64,000 nt of DNA from contig NZ_CP137734.1 in assembly GCF_033406955.1 (NCBI RefSeq), forward strand, positions 2,914,001 to 2,978,000, in the 5' to 3' direction. Made by a program: the position numbers and the translations under genes. Under the pieces are notes generated by a model. The model was given only the letters and a program-made list of their open reading frames with translations. It did not search any database and was not told where the DNA came from. Positions within the stretch are counted from its first letter, which is position 1. Each line of letters begins with the position of its first letter. Shown one piece after another: positions 33,853 through 42,579 of the stretch. Source of the stretch: Streptomyces violaceoruber (GTDB taxonomy: Bacteria; Actinomycetota; Actinomycetes; Streptomycetales; Streptomycetaceae).

Positions 33853-34441
33853 GCGCGAGACGACGACACGGGAGCGCGCCACCTCGGGGGCCACCGCGTC
33901 CTCCCGGGCCCGGGCCCGCCTCGACCAGCCGCGTGCGCCGCGCCGCAGGCTGCTGCCCGAGTGGGACCCGGAGTCCTTCGGCCGGCTGTCGGAGCGCGTC
34001 GCGCGCTTCCTGGGCACCGGGCGGTTCATCGTCTGGATGACGGTCGTCATCATCCTGTGGGTGGTGTGGAACGTGTCCGCGCCGAGCGGGCTGCGCTTCG
34101 ACGAGTACCCCTTCATCTTCCTGACGCTGATGCTGTCGCTCCAGGCTTCCTACGCGGCCCCGCTGATCCTGCTCGCGCAGAACCGGCAGGACGACCGGGA
34201 CCGGGTCAACCTGGAGCAGGACCGCAAGCAGAACGAGCGGTCGATCGCCGACACCGAGTACCTGACCCGGGAGATCGCCGCCCTGCGCATCGGTCTCGGC
34301 GAGGTCGCGACGCGGGACTGGATCCGCTCCGAGCTCCAGGACCTCGTCAGAGACCTGGAGGAGCGGCAGAACGGCCATCACCCCGATCGCGGGGTATTCC
34401 CGGCGGACCGGTCCGCGGGGCGTGACGTACACGACCGCTGA
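33842..34441 (+). CDS. DUF1003 membrane protein
   Basis: This 199-aa protein has a charged N-terminus, two membrane helices (FIVWMTVVIILWVVWNV; YPFIFLTLMLSLQASYAAPLILL) and the DUF1003 signature AQNRQDDRDRVNLEQDRKQN. A C-terminal coiled coil (ALRIGLGEVATRDWIRSEL) follows. The ATG lies inside the end of the MgtE-N/CBS gene, implying translational coupling and a joint function, perhaps Mg2+-linked membrane homeostasis. Confidence 0.92.
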   Translation: MVPERETTTRERATSGATASSRARARLDQPRAPRRRLLPEWDPESFGRLSERVARFLGTGRFIVWMTVVIILWVVWNVSAPSGLRFDEYPFIFLTLMLSLQASYAAPLILLAQNRQDDRDRVNLEQDRKQNERSIADTEYLTREIAALRIGLGEVATRDWIRSELQDLVRDLEERQNGHHPDRGVFPADRSAGRDVHDR

Positions 34442-34485
34442 CGGGGCTTTCCGCGCCCCGTGGGCGGCGCCGTACCATCGACCCT

Positions 34486-35619
34486 ATGGCTACGGAAGAC
34501 GCGGTGCGCGAAGCACTGGCGACGGTGAACGACCCCGAGATCAACCGGCCCATCACCGAGCTGGGGATGGTCAAGTCGGTGGAGATCGGCGCGGACGGAG
34601 CGGTCGCGGTCGCCGTGTACCTGACGGTCTCCGGCTGCCCCATGCGGGACACCATCACGCAGCGCGTGAGCGACGCGGTGTCGCGGGTGGAGGGTGTCAC
34701 GCGCGTCGACGTCGAGCTGGACGTGATGAGCGACGAGCAGCGCAAGGAGCTGGCCACCGCCCTGCGCGGCGGTCAGACCGAGCGCGAGGTGCCCTTCGCC
34801 AAGCCGGGCAGCCTGACCCGGGTGTACGCGGTGGCGTCCGGCAAGGGCGGCGTCGGCAAGTCCTCGGTGACGGTGAACCTGGCGGCCTCGATGGCGGCCG
34901 ACGGTCTGAAGGTCGGTGTCGTCGACGCCGACATCTACGGCCACTCGGTGCCGCGCATGCTGGGCGCCGACGGGCGTCCCACCCAGGTCGAGAACATGAT
35001 CATGCCGCCTTCGGCCCACGGCGTGAAGGTCATCTCGATCGGCATGTTCACCCCGGGCAACGCGCCGGTGGTGTGGCGCGGCCCGATGCTGCACCGCGCG
35101 CTCCAGCAGTTCCTGGCGGACGTGTACTGGGGCGATCTGGACGTCCTGCTGCTCGACCTGCCGCCCGGCACCGGCGACATCGCGATCTCGGTGGCGCAGC
35201 TGGTGCCGAACGCGGAGATCCTGGTCGTGACGACCCCTCAGCAGGCCGCCGCCGAGGTGGCGGAGCGGGCGGGCGCCATCGCCATGCAGACCCACCAGAA
35301 GATCGTCGGCGTGGTCGAGAACATGTCGGGGCTGCCCTGCCCGCACTGCGGCGAGATGGTCGACGTCTTCGGCACCGGCGGCGGTCAGACGGTCGCCGAC
35401 GGCCTGACCCGCACGACCGGTGCGTCGGTGCCGGTGCTCGGCGCCATCCCGATCGACGTCCGGCTGCGCGAGGGCGGTGACGAGGGCAAGCCCGTCGTCC
35501 TGTCCGACCCGGACTCCCCGGCGGGCGCGGCCCTGCGCTCGATCGCGGGCAAGCTCGGCGGCCGTCAGCGTGGCCTTTCCGGGCTGTCGCTGGGGATCAC
35601 GCCGAAGAACAAGTTCTGA
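34486..35619 (+). CDS. mrp: Mrp/ApbC-type iron-sulfur cluster carrier P-loop ATPase
   Basis: This 377-aa protein has an N-terminal DUF59/MIP18 domain (VNDPEINRPITELGMV, TVSGCPMRD), then a P-loop ATPase with deviant Walker A ASGKGGVGKSSVTVNLA, VGVVDADIYGHS, DLPPGTGDIAIS and the cluster-binding CPHC pair (LPCPHCGEM). It holds and transfers Fe-S clusters in the cytoplasm (family knowledge). The ATG is 44 bp after the DUF1003 gene, probably in the same transcript. A terminator follows the stop codon. Confidence 0.95.
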   Translation: MATEDAVREALATVNDPEINRPITELGMVKSVEIGADGAVAVAVYLTVSGCPMRDTITQRVSDAVSRVEGVTRVDVELDVMSDEQRKELATALRGGQTEREVPFAKPGSLTRVYAVASGKGGVGKSSVTVNLAASMAADGLKVGVVDADIYGHSVPRMLGADGRPTQVENMIMPPSAHGVKVISIGMFTPGNAPVVWRGPMLHRALQQFLADVYWGDLDVLLLDLPPGTGDIAISVAQLVPNAEILVVTTPQQAAAEVAERAGAIAMQTHQKIVGVVENMSGLPCPHCGEMVDVFGTGGGQTVADGLTRTTGASVPVLGAIPIDVRLREGGDEGKPVVLSDPDSPAGAALRSIAGKLGGRQRGLSGLSLGITPKNKF

Positions 35620-35642
35620 CGTTCCGTTTCCGTACGGGAGTG

Positions 35643-35671
35643 GGGGCGCTGTCCACGGGGGACGGCGCCCC
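35643..35671. terminator. Terminator between mrp and the convergent hypothetical gene
   Basis: The 12-bp stem GGGGCGCTGTCC / GGACGGCGCCCC includes one G-T wobble and has a 5-nt loop. It can act in both directions. Confidence 0.8.
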
Positions 35672-35693
35672 TCCTCGTACCCGCGACCGCCGG

Positions 35694-36365
35694 CTAGGCG
35701 TACGCGGCGACGTCCTTGACGACGGCGAAGGCCAGCCCGTACGCGCTCATGCCCCGCCCGTACGCGCCGAGGTGCACGCCCTGCTCGGTCGAACCGGCCA
35801 GCACCCAGCCGAACTCGGACTCCCGGTAGTGGAAGGGCGTCGGCACGCCGTCCACCGGCAGGGACAGCGTCGTCCAGTCCTCGCCGTCGAGGTCGTCCGC
35901 GAGGACCCAGGCGGTCTCCGTCTGCTGCTCAAGCCAGTCGTCGCGCAGCGAGTGGTCCATCTGGCCGGGCCAGGTGAACGACAGCAGCCCCACGCCGGCC
36001 AGCCAGGCCGCCGAGGACACCGAGGTGGCCTCCAGCAGACCGGTGCCGTCGGCGCTGCGCCGGTCGGGGTTGGCCGCGACGGTCACCACGACCGCGAACT
36101 TCTCCTTGGCGTCCTGCTCGTCGCCCGCCACGTGCTCGTTGCGCACCGACGGTTCGTCGCCGTGCCCGATCGAGCCGTGCTCCACGGCCCCGTCGGCCGC
36201 CGTACCGATCTGCATCAGCCAGCGCCGCCCCGTGAAGGCCTCGTCGAGGCCGTACCACGGGAAGGGCGCACGCAGGTAGCCGTCGACCGTACGCCGGCCG
36301 GAGGGGGACTGTGGTCCGCCCTCCGCGGCCGGCGCCTGCGCGACTGCCCGACTCGTCGTCTCCAT
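35694..36365 (-). CDS. Conserved hypothetical protein
   Basis: This 223-aa soluble protein has recognisable segments RAPFPWYGLDEAFTGRRWLM, WLAGVGLLSFTWPGQMDHSL and LPVDGVPTPFHYRESEFGWV, strand-rich, with no catalytic signature that I can name. The ATG at 36365 has GGAGG 11 nt upstream. It lies between mrp and tatB, where mycobacteria also have small unknown genes. Confidence 0.8.
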   Translation of the reverse strand: METTSRAVAQAPAAEGGPQSPSGRRTVDGYLRAPFPWYGLDEAFTGRRWLMQIGTAADGAVEHGSIGHGDEPSVRNEHVAGDEQDAKEKFAVVVTVAANPDRRSADGTGLLEATSVSSAAWLAGVGLLSFTWPGQMDHSLRDDWLEQQTETAWVLADDLDGEDWTTLSLPVDGVPTPFHYRESEFGWVLAGSTEQGVHLGAYGRGMSAYGLAFAVVKDVAAYA

Positions 36366-36562
36366 GTGCCCGGACGCCTCCTCGCTCTCGTCGGACCGGA
36401 ACGGCCCGCCCCCCTTCGGGCGCACTCGTCCGGTCCGCACAACAACTCGGGCAGCATAGCCACCCTGCTGGCGGCAGCCGGGAAATCGCCCGGCGCGTGA
36501 GCCGCGCGGGCGTCGCCTTCAGGGCCTGTGCGCCCCGTCCGGAGTATGAGACACGTCACGTT

Positions 36563-36580
36563 CCCGGCCCGCGGGCCGGG
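36563..36580. terminator. GC palindrome downstream of tatB
   Basis: CCCGGCCCGCGGGCCGGG is a perfect palindrome able to form a 7-bp stem with a CGCG loop, 17 bp beyond the tatB stop. Confidence 0.5.
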
Positions 36581-36596
36581 CGTGGGAGGAGCGGGG

Positions 36597-37073
36597 TCAG
36601 GTGGCGTCCATGTCGAAGGGCGGGCGGTCGTCGGCGGCGGGCTTGTCGGTCTTCCCGGGCTTCTCGGGCTTCTTCGACATGTCGACGCGGCCGTTGCCGG
36701 ACGCGGCGGACGCCGATCCGGAGGACGACCCCGAGGACGAGGACTCCGCGTCGCGGCCGTGGACCGCGTCGGTGACCTCGGCCATCTCCTTCTTCAGGTC
36801 GAAGCCGTTGCGGATCTCCTTGAGCCCCAGCTCTTCGTTGTCCAGCTGCTTGCGGATGAACGTCTTGGGGTTGAGGTCCTCGAACTCGAAGTCCTTGAAC
36901 TCGGGGCCCAGCTCCTGGCGGATGTCCTGCTTGGCGCTGTCCGAGAACTCCCGGATCTTCCGGATGGTGCGCGTCACGTCCTGGATGACCTTGGGGAGCT
37001 TGTCCGGACCGAAGACGAGCACGGCGAGGACGACGAGCGTCACCAGCTCTAGTGCGCCTATGTCATTGAACAC
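36597..37073 (-). CDS. tatB: Sec-independent protein translocase TatB
   Basis: This 158-aa protein has one N-terminal membrane helix with the Tat hinge (FNDIGALELVTLVVLAVLVF, GPDKLPKVIQD). An amphipathic helix (TIRKIREFSDSAKQDIRQEL) and a charged, Ser/Lys-rich tail follow. The helix starting with Asp-Ile-Gly and the Glu in the membrane segment fit TatB. With TatC (elsewhere) it forms the receptor for twin-arginine substrates. GTG start at 37073. It is transcribed in the same direction as htrA and the sigma operon, and stands last. Confidence 0.95.
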   Translation of the reverse strand: MFNDIGALELVTLVVLAVLVFGPDKLPKVIQDVTRTIRKIREFSDSAKQDIRQELGPEFKDFEFEDLNPKTFIRKQLDNEELGLKEIRNGFDLKKEMAEVTDAVHGRDAESSSSGSSSGSASAASGNGRVDMSKKPEKPGKTDKPAADDRPPFDMDAT

Positions 37074-37219
37074 CTGAAGCTCCTTGGGATGTCCGGGCCG
37101 CCACCACGGTACCCGCCGATCCCGTCCGACCGGTACCGTCCCGTGAGCCCCGAGTGGGTGTACGTGAGCGCTTTCCGAATTGTTTGCCTTCCTGGCGCCT
37201 TGTCAGGACCTTCCGGCGG

Positions 37220-39244
37220 TCAGTCGTCGCCGGAGGAGCCGAGCACCAGTGAGACCTTCGTCTCCTTGCCGTCGCGTTGCAGGGTGAGTTCCAGGCGGTC
37301 GCCGGGTCGGTGGGCGCGGGTCTTGACGATGAGTTCCTCGCCGGAGTGCACGCGTTGTCCGTCGACCGCGGTGATCACGTCTCCGGGCTTGATGCCGGCC
37401 TTCGCGCCAGGGCCGCCGGTGGTGACCGCGGGTCCGCCGTCGCCGCCCTTGGCACTCACGCGGGCGCCGTCACCCGTGTAGTTCATGTCCAGGGTGATGC
37501 CGATGACGGGGTGGGCGGCCTTGCCGGTGTTGATCAGTTCCTCGGCGACGCGCTTGCCCTGGTTGATGGGGATCGCGAAGCCGAGGCCTATGGAACCGGC
37601 CTGCCCGTCGTCCGACTCGGTGCTGCCGCTGTCGGCGGAGCGGATGGCGGAGTTGATGCCGATGGCCCGGCCCCGCGCGTCCAGGAGGGGGCCGCCGGAG
37701 TTGCCGGGGTTGATGGGCGCGTCGGTCTGCAGGGCGTCGACGTACGAGATGTCGCTGCCGTCGCCCTCCTCGCCGCCCGCGGTGATGGGCCGTTCCTTGG
37801 CGCTGATGATGCCGGAGGTGACGGTGCCGGCCAGGTCGAAGGGGGCGCCGATGGCGACGACGGGGTCGCCGACGCGCACGTTGTCGGAGTTGCCGAGGGG
37901 CATGGGGGTGAGGCCGGTGACGCCCTTGACCTTCACCACGGCGAGGTCGTACCCGCTGTCCCGGCCGACGACCTCGGCCTCGGCGGTGTCGCCGCTGTTG
38001 AAGGTCACGGTGATCTCGCCGCCGGAGCCGGCGGGCTCCACGACGTGGTTGTTGGTCAGGATGTGGCCGCGGCCGTCGAGCACGAACCCGGTGCCGGTGC
38101 CGGCCGCCTCGCTGCCGCTCACGTGCAGGGTCACCACGCTGGGTAGGGCACGCGCGGCGATGCCCGCGACGCTGTCCGGGTCCCGCTCGGCCGCCTCGGG
38201 TCCGGCCTGGGGCAGCTCCACAGTGCCCACGCCGCCGTTCCGTTCCAGGTACGCGCCCACGCCGCCGCCGATGCCGCCGGAGACCAGGGCGATGAGCAGC
38301 GCCCCGCCGACGAGCGCCTTCGCGCGCGGCCCGCGTCGCCGCTTCGGCGCGCGCTCGGCAGCGTCGTGGTGCTGCGCGGAGGCGGCCCAGGGGTCGTAGC
38401 GCCCCCACGGGTCGGCGGGCGCGGCCGGGGGTGGGGCCGCGTCGTGGGGCGCCGTGTCGTACGCCGGGGTGGCGGCCGGCGCCGGAGGCTGCTCCTGCGC
38501 CGTCGGCGGCACCGGGGGCGCGGCGTCCGCGAAGGCGGGGTCGGGCACCGCACCCACGGGCGGAGACACCGACGACGCGCCCGGGTGCGGCACGTGGGCG
38601 TGCGAGCCCTCCGTCACGGGCGTGACCGGGGCGTGCAGCGCCCCTCCCGCGGCCGTCACCGTGCCGTGCGCCGGGGTGGCCGCGGGGTGCTGGACCGGCG
38701 GTGCGGGGGCCCAGGGGCCGGGCTCACCGTACGGCGGGGTGCTGTACGGGTCGGGTTCGTGCAGCGGCTTGGGCCGCCCGGCGTCGGACGTGCCGTCGGC
38801 GGCCGGAACGGAGCCGGTCCCCGCGTGGGGCCGCGACCCCGCCTCCACCGCCGGGGCGGCTTGCCGGTCCCAGTCCCCCTGACGGGGCGGACCGGCATCC
38901 GGCAGCCCGGCGGCGTCGGCATCTCCCTGCCCCGGACCGGCCGCCGGTGCGGCGCCGGCTTCGCGGGCCGGGCGTGGACGCGGGGGCGCGGGCGCCGGTT
39001 CGTCCCGCTCGGGCAGGGGCAGGTCCAGCTCGTAGTCGCCCGCTCCGGTCGAGCGGGAGGTCGCCGACGCCGGGCGGGCCAGCTCGAAGTCGCCCCCGTC
39101 GGTCGCCCGGTCGCCGGTGGCCGTCTCCGTGCCCGTGCTGGGGGCCGGGCGAGGGCGTTCCAGTTCGAAGTCGCCGTCGGGTGCGTCCTCGGACGAGCGG
39201 GGACGACTCCACCACTTCGCCTTCGTGGGCTTCCCCTCGTTCAT
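37220..39244 (-). CDS. htrA: HtrA/DegP-type membrane-anchored serine protease with PDZ domain
   Basis: This 674-aa protein starts with about 340 residues rich in Pro/Ala, with repeats of the type DFELARP/DYELDLP. One membrane helix (KALVGGALLIALVSGG) follows. The trypsin-like domain has His in ILTNNHVVEP, Asp in SGYDLAVVKVKG and Ser in NPGNSGGPLLDARG. A C-terminal PDZ domain (GGPGAKAGIKPGDVITAVDG) completes it. It is extracytoplasmic and degrades or remodels misfolded proteins. It lies 94 bp downstream of the anti-sigma gene, as in the mycobacterial sigE-rseA-htrA-tatB cluster, so it may be part of the envelope-stress response. Confidence 0.95.
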   Translation of the reverse strand: MNEGKPTKAKWWSRPRSSEDAPDGDFELERPRPAPSTGTETATGDRATDGGDFELARPASATSRSTGAGDYELDLPLPERDEPAPAPPRPRPAREAGAAPAAGPGQGDADAAGLPDAGPPRQGDWDRQAAPAVEAGSRPHAGTGSVPAADGTSDAGRPKPLHEPDPYSTPPYGEPGPWAPAPPVQHPAATPAHGTVTAAGGALHAPVTPVTEGSHAHVPHPGASSVSPPVGAVPDPAFADAAPPVPPTAQEQPPAPAATPAYDTAPHDAAPPPAAPADPWGRYDPWAASAQHHDAAERAPKRRRGPRAKALVGGALLIALVSGGIGGGVGAYLERNGGVGTVELPQAGPEAAERDPDSVAGIAARALPSVVTLHVSGSEAAGTGTGFVLDGRGHILTNNHVVEPAGSGGEITVTFNSGDTAEAEVVGRDSGYDLAVVKVKGVTGLTPMPLGNSDNVRVGDPVVAIGAPFDLAGTVTSGIISAKERPITAGGEEGDGSDISYVDALQTDAPINPGNSGGPLLDARGRAIGINSAIRSADSGSTESDDGQAGSIGLGFAIPINQGKRVAEELINTGKAAHPVIGITLDMNYTGDGARVSAKGGDGGPAVTTGGPGAKAGIKPGDVITAVDGQRVHSGEELIVKTRAHRPGDRLELTLQRDGKETKVSLVLGSSGDD

Positions 39245-39338
39245 GCTCTCCCCCGCAGCTGGCCGCAGATCGTCGGCTCCGAGAACTCCGGCGCCACCCC
39301 GGATTCAATCAGGTTCACGGACCGGCGCGCAGATCCCG

Positions 39339-40328
39339 TCAGCGAAGCGGAGAGGAGGAGGCGGCCGGGGAAGCCGCCGGGTAGGGGGACGGAGCGGGGT
39401 CGGGGGCGGCGAGCAGGCCGGGCGGCCTGACCTCTGGCGCCGCCGACCAGGAGCTCAGGGAGAGCGGCGGAACGGCTTCCAGCGGACGTATCAGCGGGGA
39501 CATGGCGGCGGCACCGGCCGTCACCGGGGTGGTCAGCGCCCGGACGGCCTGCTGCCGTGCGTCGCCCCCGGCGGGGGCCGGCATCCCGGGCAGCAGTGGC
39601 GCCGAGGCCGTGGTGGACGCGACGGGGAGGTCACCGAGCGCGCGCTGCCCCTGCCCGAGCAGTGGCCCGGCCGTGCGGCGGCGCTGGCTCTCGGAACCGG
39701 TGGCCGCGGCCGAGCCCGGGGTGCGCAGCGGCGTCACATTGCTGCCGCTGCCCGAGCCGCGTGCCTCGGTGGTGGTGTCCGGTGTGCCGAGGGTGACGCC
39801 GCCCAGCGCGATCGCGGCCAGCGACACCGCTCCGGCGGCGGCGAAGGCGAACCGCAGACCGCGGGAGGCCGAACGGTCGGACTCATGCCTGCCCACCTCG
39901 TGGATGCGGAAGCCGCGCCCCGACGTGGCGGACGGCAGCACCGGGGTGTGCGACCCGGCGGGGACGTAGTCGAACTCGAACCGCTCGTCCCGCCTCGGGC
40001 CGAAGACACCGGATGCCGCGGACGCGCCGAAGCCTCCGGGCAGCCCGCTGAACGGCGAGCCGCCGCCGTCGGAGTCACCGCCGCCGGGAAGCCCCTGGAG
40101 GCGGGCCAGGAAGCTCTCGGACGGGGCCGGCGGGGCCGCTTCCGCGAAGACGTTCTTCAACCGGCGCTGCGCGTCGACCTCCGCCTTGCACTTCGGGCAG
40201 GTCGCCACGTGCGCCAGCACGCGCTCGCGCGCGTCATGACCGAGCTCTCCGTCCACCAGGGCGGAGAGTCGGTCTCCCAGGTGCTGCTCTGCGAGGTGTC
40301 CCTCGGGCTCAGGCCGTGACCCACTCAC
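39339..40328 (-). CDS. ZAS-type anti-sigma factor (RseA-like)
   Basis: This 329-aa protein has the N-terminal zinc-binding anti-sigma motif [12 protein letters not shown] (HxxxCxxC) preceded by [18 protein letters not shown] Gly/Ser-rich linker, one membrane helix ([18 protein letters not shown]) and a Ser/Thr/Pro-rich outer part follow. It should bind and inhibit the ECF factor encoded just upstream and release it on redox or envelope signals. Its GTG start overlaps the sigma stop by 4 bp (GTGA), so expression is coupled. Confidence 0.93.
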   Translation of the reverse strand: MSGSRPEPEGHLAEQHLGDRLSALVDGELGHDARERVLAHVATCPKCKAEVDAQRRLKNVFAEAAPPAPSESFLARLQGLPGGGDSDGGGSPFSGLPGGFGASAASGVFGPRRDERFEFDYVPAGSHTPVLPSATSGRGFRIHEVGRHESDRSASRGLRFAFAAAGAVSLAAIALGGVTLGTPDTTTEARGSGSGSNVTPLRTPGSAAATGSESQRRRTAGPLLGQGQRALGDLPVASTTASAPLLPGMPAPAGGDARQQAVRALTTPVTAGAAAMSPLIRPLEAVPPLSLSSWSAAPEVRPPGLLAAPDPAPSPYPAASPAASSSPLR

Positions 40329-41110
40329 GCGCTCGTGCCCCCTCCTCCCAGTGCGGGCACACCGGCCGCCAGCGAGCGACGGTCGGCACGCGCCTTCGGG
40401 GACCGGTGCGCGAGCGCCTTGCGCAGCTGGGAACGGCCGCGGTGGATGCGGGAGCGCACCGTGCCCAGCTTGACGCCCAGGGTCGCGGCGATCTCCTCGT
40501 ACGACAGCCCCTCGATGTCGCACAGGACGACGGCGGCGCGGAACTCGGGCGCGAGGGTGTCCAGCGCCTGCTGGACGTCCGCGTCGAAGTGGGCGTCGTG
40601 GAAGAGCTGCTGCGGGGTGGGCTCCCTGCTGGGCAGCCGCTCGGCCGCGTCGTCGCCCAGCGCGTCGAACCGGATGCGCTGCTTGCGGCGCACCATGTCG
40701 AGGAAGAGATTGGTCGTGATGCGGTGCAGCCAGCCCTCGAAGGTGCCCGGCGTGTAGGTCGACAGGGAGCGGAAGACACGGACGAAGACCTCTTGGGTGA
40801 GGTCCTCGGCGTCGTGCTGGTTGCCCGTGAGGCGGTAGGCGAGGCGGTAGACCCGGCCGCTGTGGGTGCTGACGATCTCCTCCCAGGTGGGCGGAGTCCA
40901 CGCCTGCCCGTCCGCGTCGCTGGAGAAGGTCGCGGTATGGGCGTGTCCCGTGGTGGGACCGTCGGCGTGGCTGTGGTCAGCAGCGGTGTCGTTCACGGAT
41001 TTCGGCCTGCCTGCCGATCCGAGGAAGCGCCTCAGCACTCCACCCCGATCCGCGGGTGCGGCCGCACCTCCCCTGTCGGCTCTGGTGGTGTCCAGTGGAG
41101 CCCCTACCAT
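40325..41110 (-). CDS. ECF RNA polymerase sigma factor (ortholog of mycobacterial SigE by context)
   Basis: This 261-aa sigma-70 group 4 factor has region 2 ([27 protein letters not shown], split as RLAYRLTGN and EDLTQEVF) and region 4 with a helix-turn-helix ([25 protein letters not shown]). The N-terminal 85 residues are an extra, probably disordered part. It is encoded with an overlapping ZAS anti-sigma gene, htrA and tatB. Note that in Streptomyces the name SigE is used for a different ECF factor, so no symbol is given. The ATG at 41110 has GAGGTGG 2 nt upstream. An ECF-type promoter lies upstream. Confidence 0.95.
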   Translation of the reverse strand: MVGAPLDTTRADRGGAAAPADRGGVLRRFLGSAGRPKSVNDTAADHSHADGPTTGHAHTATFSSDADGQAWTPPTWEEIVSTHSGRVYRLAYRLTGNQHDAEDLTQEVFVRVFRSLSTYTPGTFEGWLHRITTNLFLDMVRRKQRIRFDALGDDAAERLPSREPTPQQLFHDAHFDADVQQALDTLAPEFRAAVVLCDIEGLSYEEIAATLGVKLGTVRSRIHRGRSQLRKALAHRSPKARADRRSLAAGVPALGGGGTSA

Positions 41111-41229
41111 AGCCACCTCGCCCGTTAGCTCCGGATAAGCGGTTTTACGAGAATTTGATCTGGGCCGGTACGGCTCGTCCCGGCCCGTCTCGACCGCCTC
41201 TCGGCGCCGCCTCTTTGCTTCCCCCTTTA

Positions 41230-41256
41230 AACGACTGGTCCCATCTGCGGGTTCCC
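41230..41256 (-). promoter_or_regulatory. ECF-type promoter (GGAAC / N16 / CGTT) of the sigma operon
   Basis: On the minus strand GGGAACC is followed by 16 bp and CGTT, the mycobacterial SigE/SigH-like ECF consensus. The predicted start lies about 110 nt before the sigma start codon. This suggests positive autoregulation. Confidence 0.6.
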
Positions 41257-41308
41257 GACGCCAACGGATACAGTCACGCCGAGGCAACGACGGGGACAGG
41301 AGAGGGTC

Positions 41309-41941
41309 ATTACCGGCAACCGGCAGACGAGCTGGGCGTTCGCCGACGCCTATGTCGCCGAGGACGACGCGCTGCTCTGGGCACGCGACCGGGCCCGCGA
41401 GGCCGGCCTGCGCTCGGTGACCCCGGGCACGGGCTCCGCCCTGGGGCTGCTCGCCGCCGCCGTGGACGCCAAGGCCGTCGCGGAGATCGGCACCGGCTGC
41501 GGCGTCTCCGGTATCCATCTGCTGCACGGCATGCGGCCGGACGGGGTACTGACCACCGTCGACCCGGAGCCCGAGCACCAGCAGTTCGCCCGCCAGGCCT
41601 TCCGTGCCGCGGGATTCGCCAGCAACCGGGCCCGGTTCATTCCCGGGCGCGCCCTGGACGTGCTGCCCCGCCTCGCGGACGCCGGATACGACCTGGTCTT
41701 CTGCGACGGCGACCGGCTGGAGTACCTGGACTACCTCGCCGAATCGTTGCGCCTGCTGCGCCCGGGAGGTCTCGTCGCCTTCGAGGGCGTCTTCGGCGCC
41801 GGCCGCACGATCGACTCGGGACCGCAGCCCACCGAGGTGCTGCGGGTGCGGGAACTCCTGCGCGCGGTGCGGGAGAGCCAGGAGCTGGTGCCGTCACTGC
41901 TGCCGGTGGGCGACGGACTGCTGTGCGCCGTGAAGCGCTGA
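41309..41941 (+). CDS. O-methyltransferase (SAM-dependent), probable ATT start
   Basis: The protein is about 210 aa, with N-terminal helices [20 protein letters not shown], then motif [14 protein letters not shown], acidic motif [17 protein letters not shown] and YDLVFCDGD, a class I methyltransferase of the catechol-O-methyltransferase type. It aligns by eye with mycobacterial Rv1220c, which is also divergent from sigE. The N-terminal homology begins about 36 codons before the first GTG (41417), and no ATG/GTG/TTG precedes it in frame. An ATT at 41309 with GGAG 6 nt upstream is the best candidate start. The methyl acceptor is unknown. Confidence 0.85.
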   Translation: MTGNRQTSWAFADAYVAEDDALLWARDRAREAGLRSVTPGTGSALGLLAAAVDAKAVAEIGTGCGVSGIHLLHGMRPDGVLTTVDPEPEHQQFARQAFRAAGFASNRARFIPGRALDVLPRLADAGYDLVFCDGDRLEYLDYLAESLRLLRPGGLVAFEGVFGAGRTIDSGPQPTEVLRVRELLRAVRESQELVPSLLPVGDGLLCAVKR

Positions 41942-41997
41942 CCTGGAACGCCGGAGAAAAGTCCCGCGCACCGGGAACGACCGTGGAAGAACAATCA

Positions 41998-42023
41998 CCC
42001 CGGCACCGCGAACGGTACCGGGG
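41998..42023. terminator. Terminator between the convergent O-methyltransferase and DUF3117 genes
   Basis: CCCCGGCACCG / CGGTACCGGGG has one mismatch and a CGAA tetraloop. Confidence 0.75.
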
Positions 42024-42051
42024 CGACTGAACGGGTATGGTCGCTCGCGCG

Positions 42052-42219
42052 TCAGCCGACGACCTTCTTGAGGGCGTCGCCGAGCGCGTCGGCCTCATCG
42101 GGGGTCAGCTCGACGACGAGCCGCCCGCCGCCTTCGAGCGGAACGCGCATGACGATGCCCCGCCCCTCCTTGGTCACCTCGAGCGGGCCATCGCCCGTCC
42201 GCGGCTTCATGGCCGCCAT
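42052..42219 (-). CDS. DUF3117 small protein
   Basis: This 55-aa protein MAAMKPRTGDGPLEVTKEGR... ending EADALGDALKKVVG belongs to the highly conserved actinobacterial DUF3117 family (Rv1211 in M. tuberculosis from memory, reported there as calmodulin-like). Function is not settled. The ATG has GGAAGGGG 7 nt upstream. Its position next to tag and the methyltransferase/sigma block repeats the mycobacterial order. Confidence 0.92.
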   Translation of the reverse strand: MAAMKPRTGDGPLEVTKEGRGIVMRVPLEGGGRLVVELTPDEADALGDALKKVVG

Positions 42220-42579
42220 GCTCGTTCCCCTTCCTGATACCAGCTCACCGTCACCGCCGACGGCCCGTGAGGGCACGCGCAGTCCGGCTTGGACGCGCGA
42301 CACCGGCATCGAACACATTGCTTCCCAGCCATTATCCCGCATCCCAGGACCCGATGACCAACATCGGTCGGCATCGCTTGGGCAACGCGCGCGAGCAAAA
42401 CCACTCAATTCGGCGATGTGACTGCGATACTGCGCGCCCTCACGCACTTCCACCGAATGGATACGGACCGGTTTTCTTTGACGCAGGTCACACCTCGTGA
42501 GCGATCCGTTCCCGGTGATCTCCGTCATGCTGTCTCCCGGACACATGCCACTGCATGCCACGACGCGGAGGGGATCTCC
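42220..42579. other. Divergent promoter region of DUF3117 and enoyl-CoA hydratase genes
   Basis: These 360 bp without a gene are less GC-rich than their surroundings. They hold a small inverted repeat, CCGATG-ACCAA-CATCGG (42351-42367), and a TTGACG near 42478 that may be a -35 box, without a convincing -10. No ORF with a ribosome site was found. Confidence 0.4.

Noticed and set aside
37277..38146. Plus-strand frame of 289 codons opposite htrA
   Set aside because: Antisense shadow; htrA has full catalytic motifs on the other strand.
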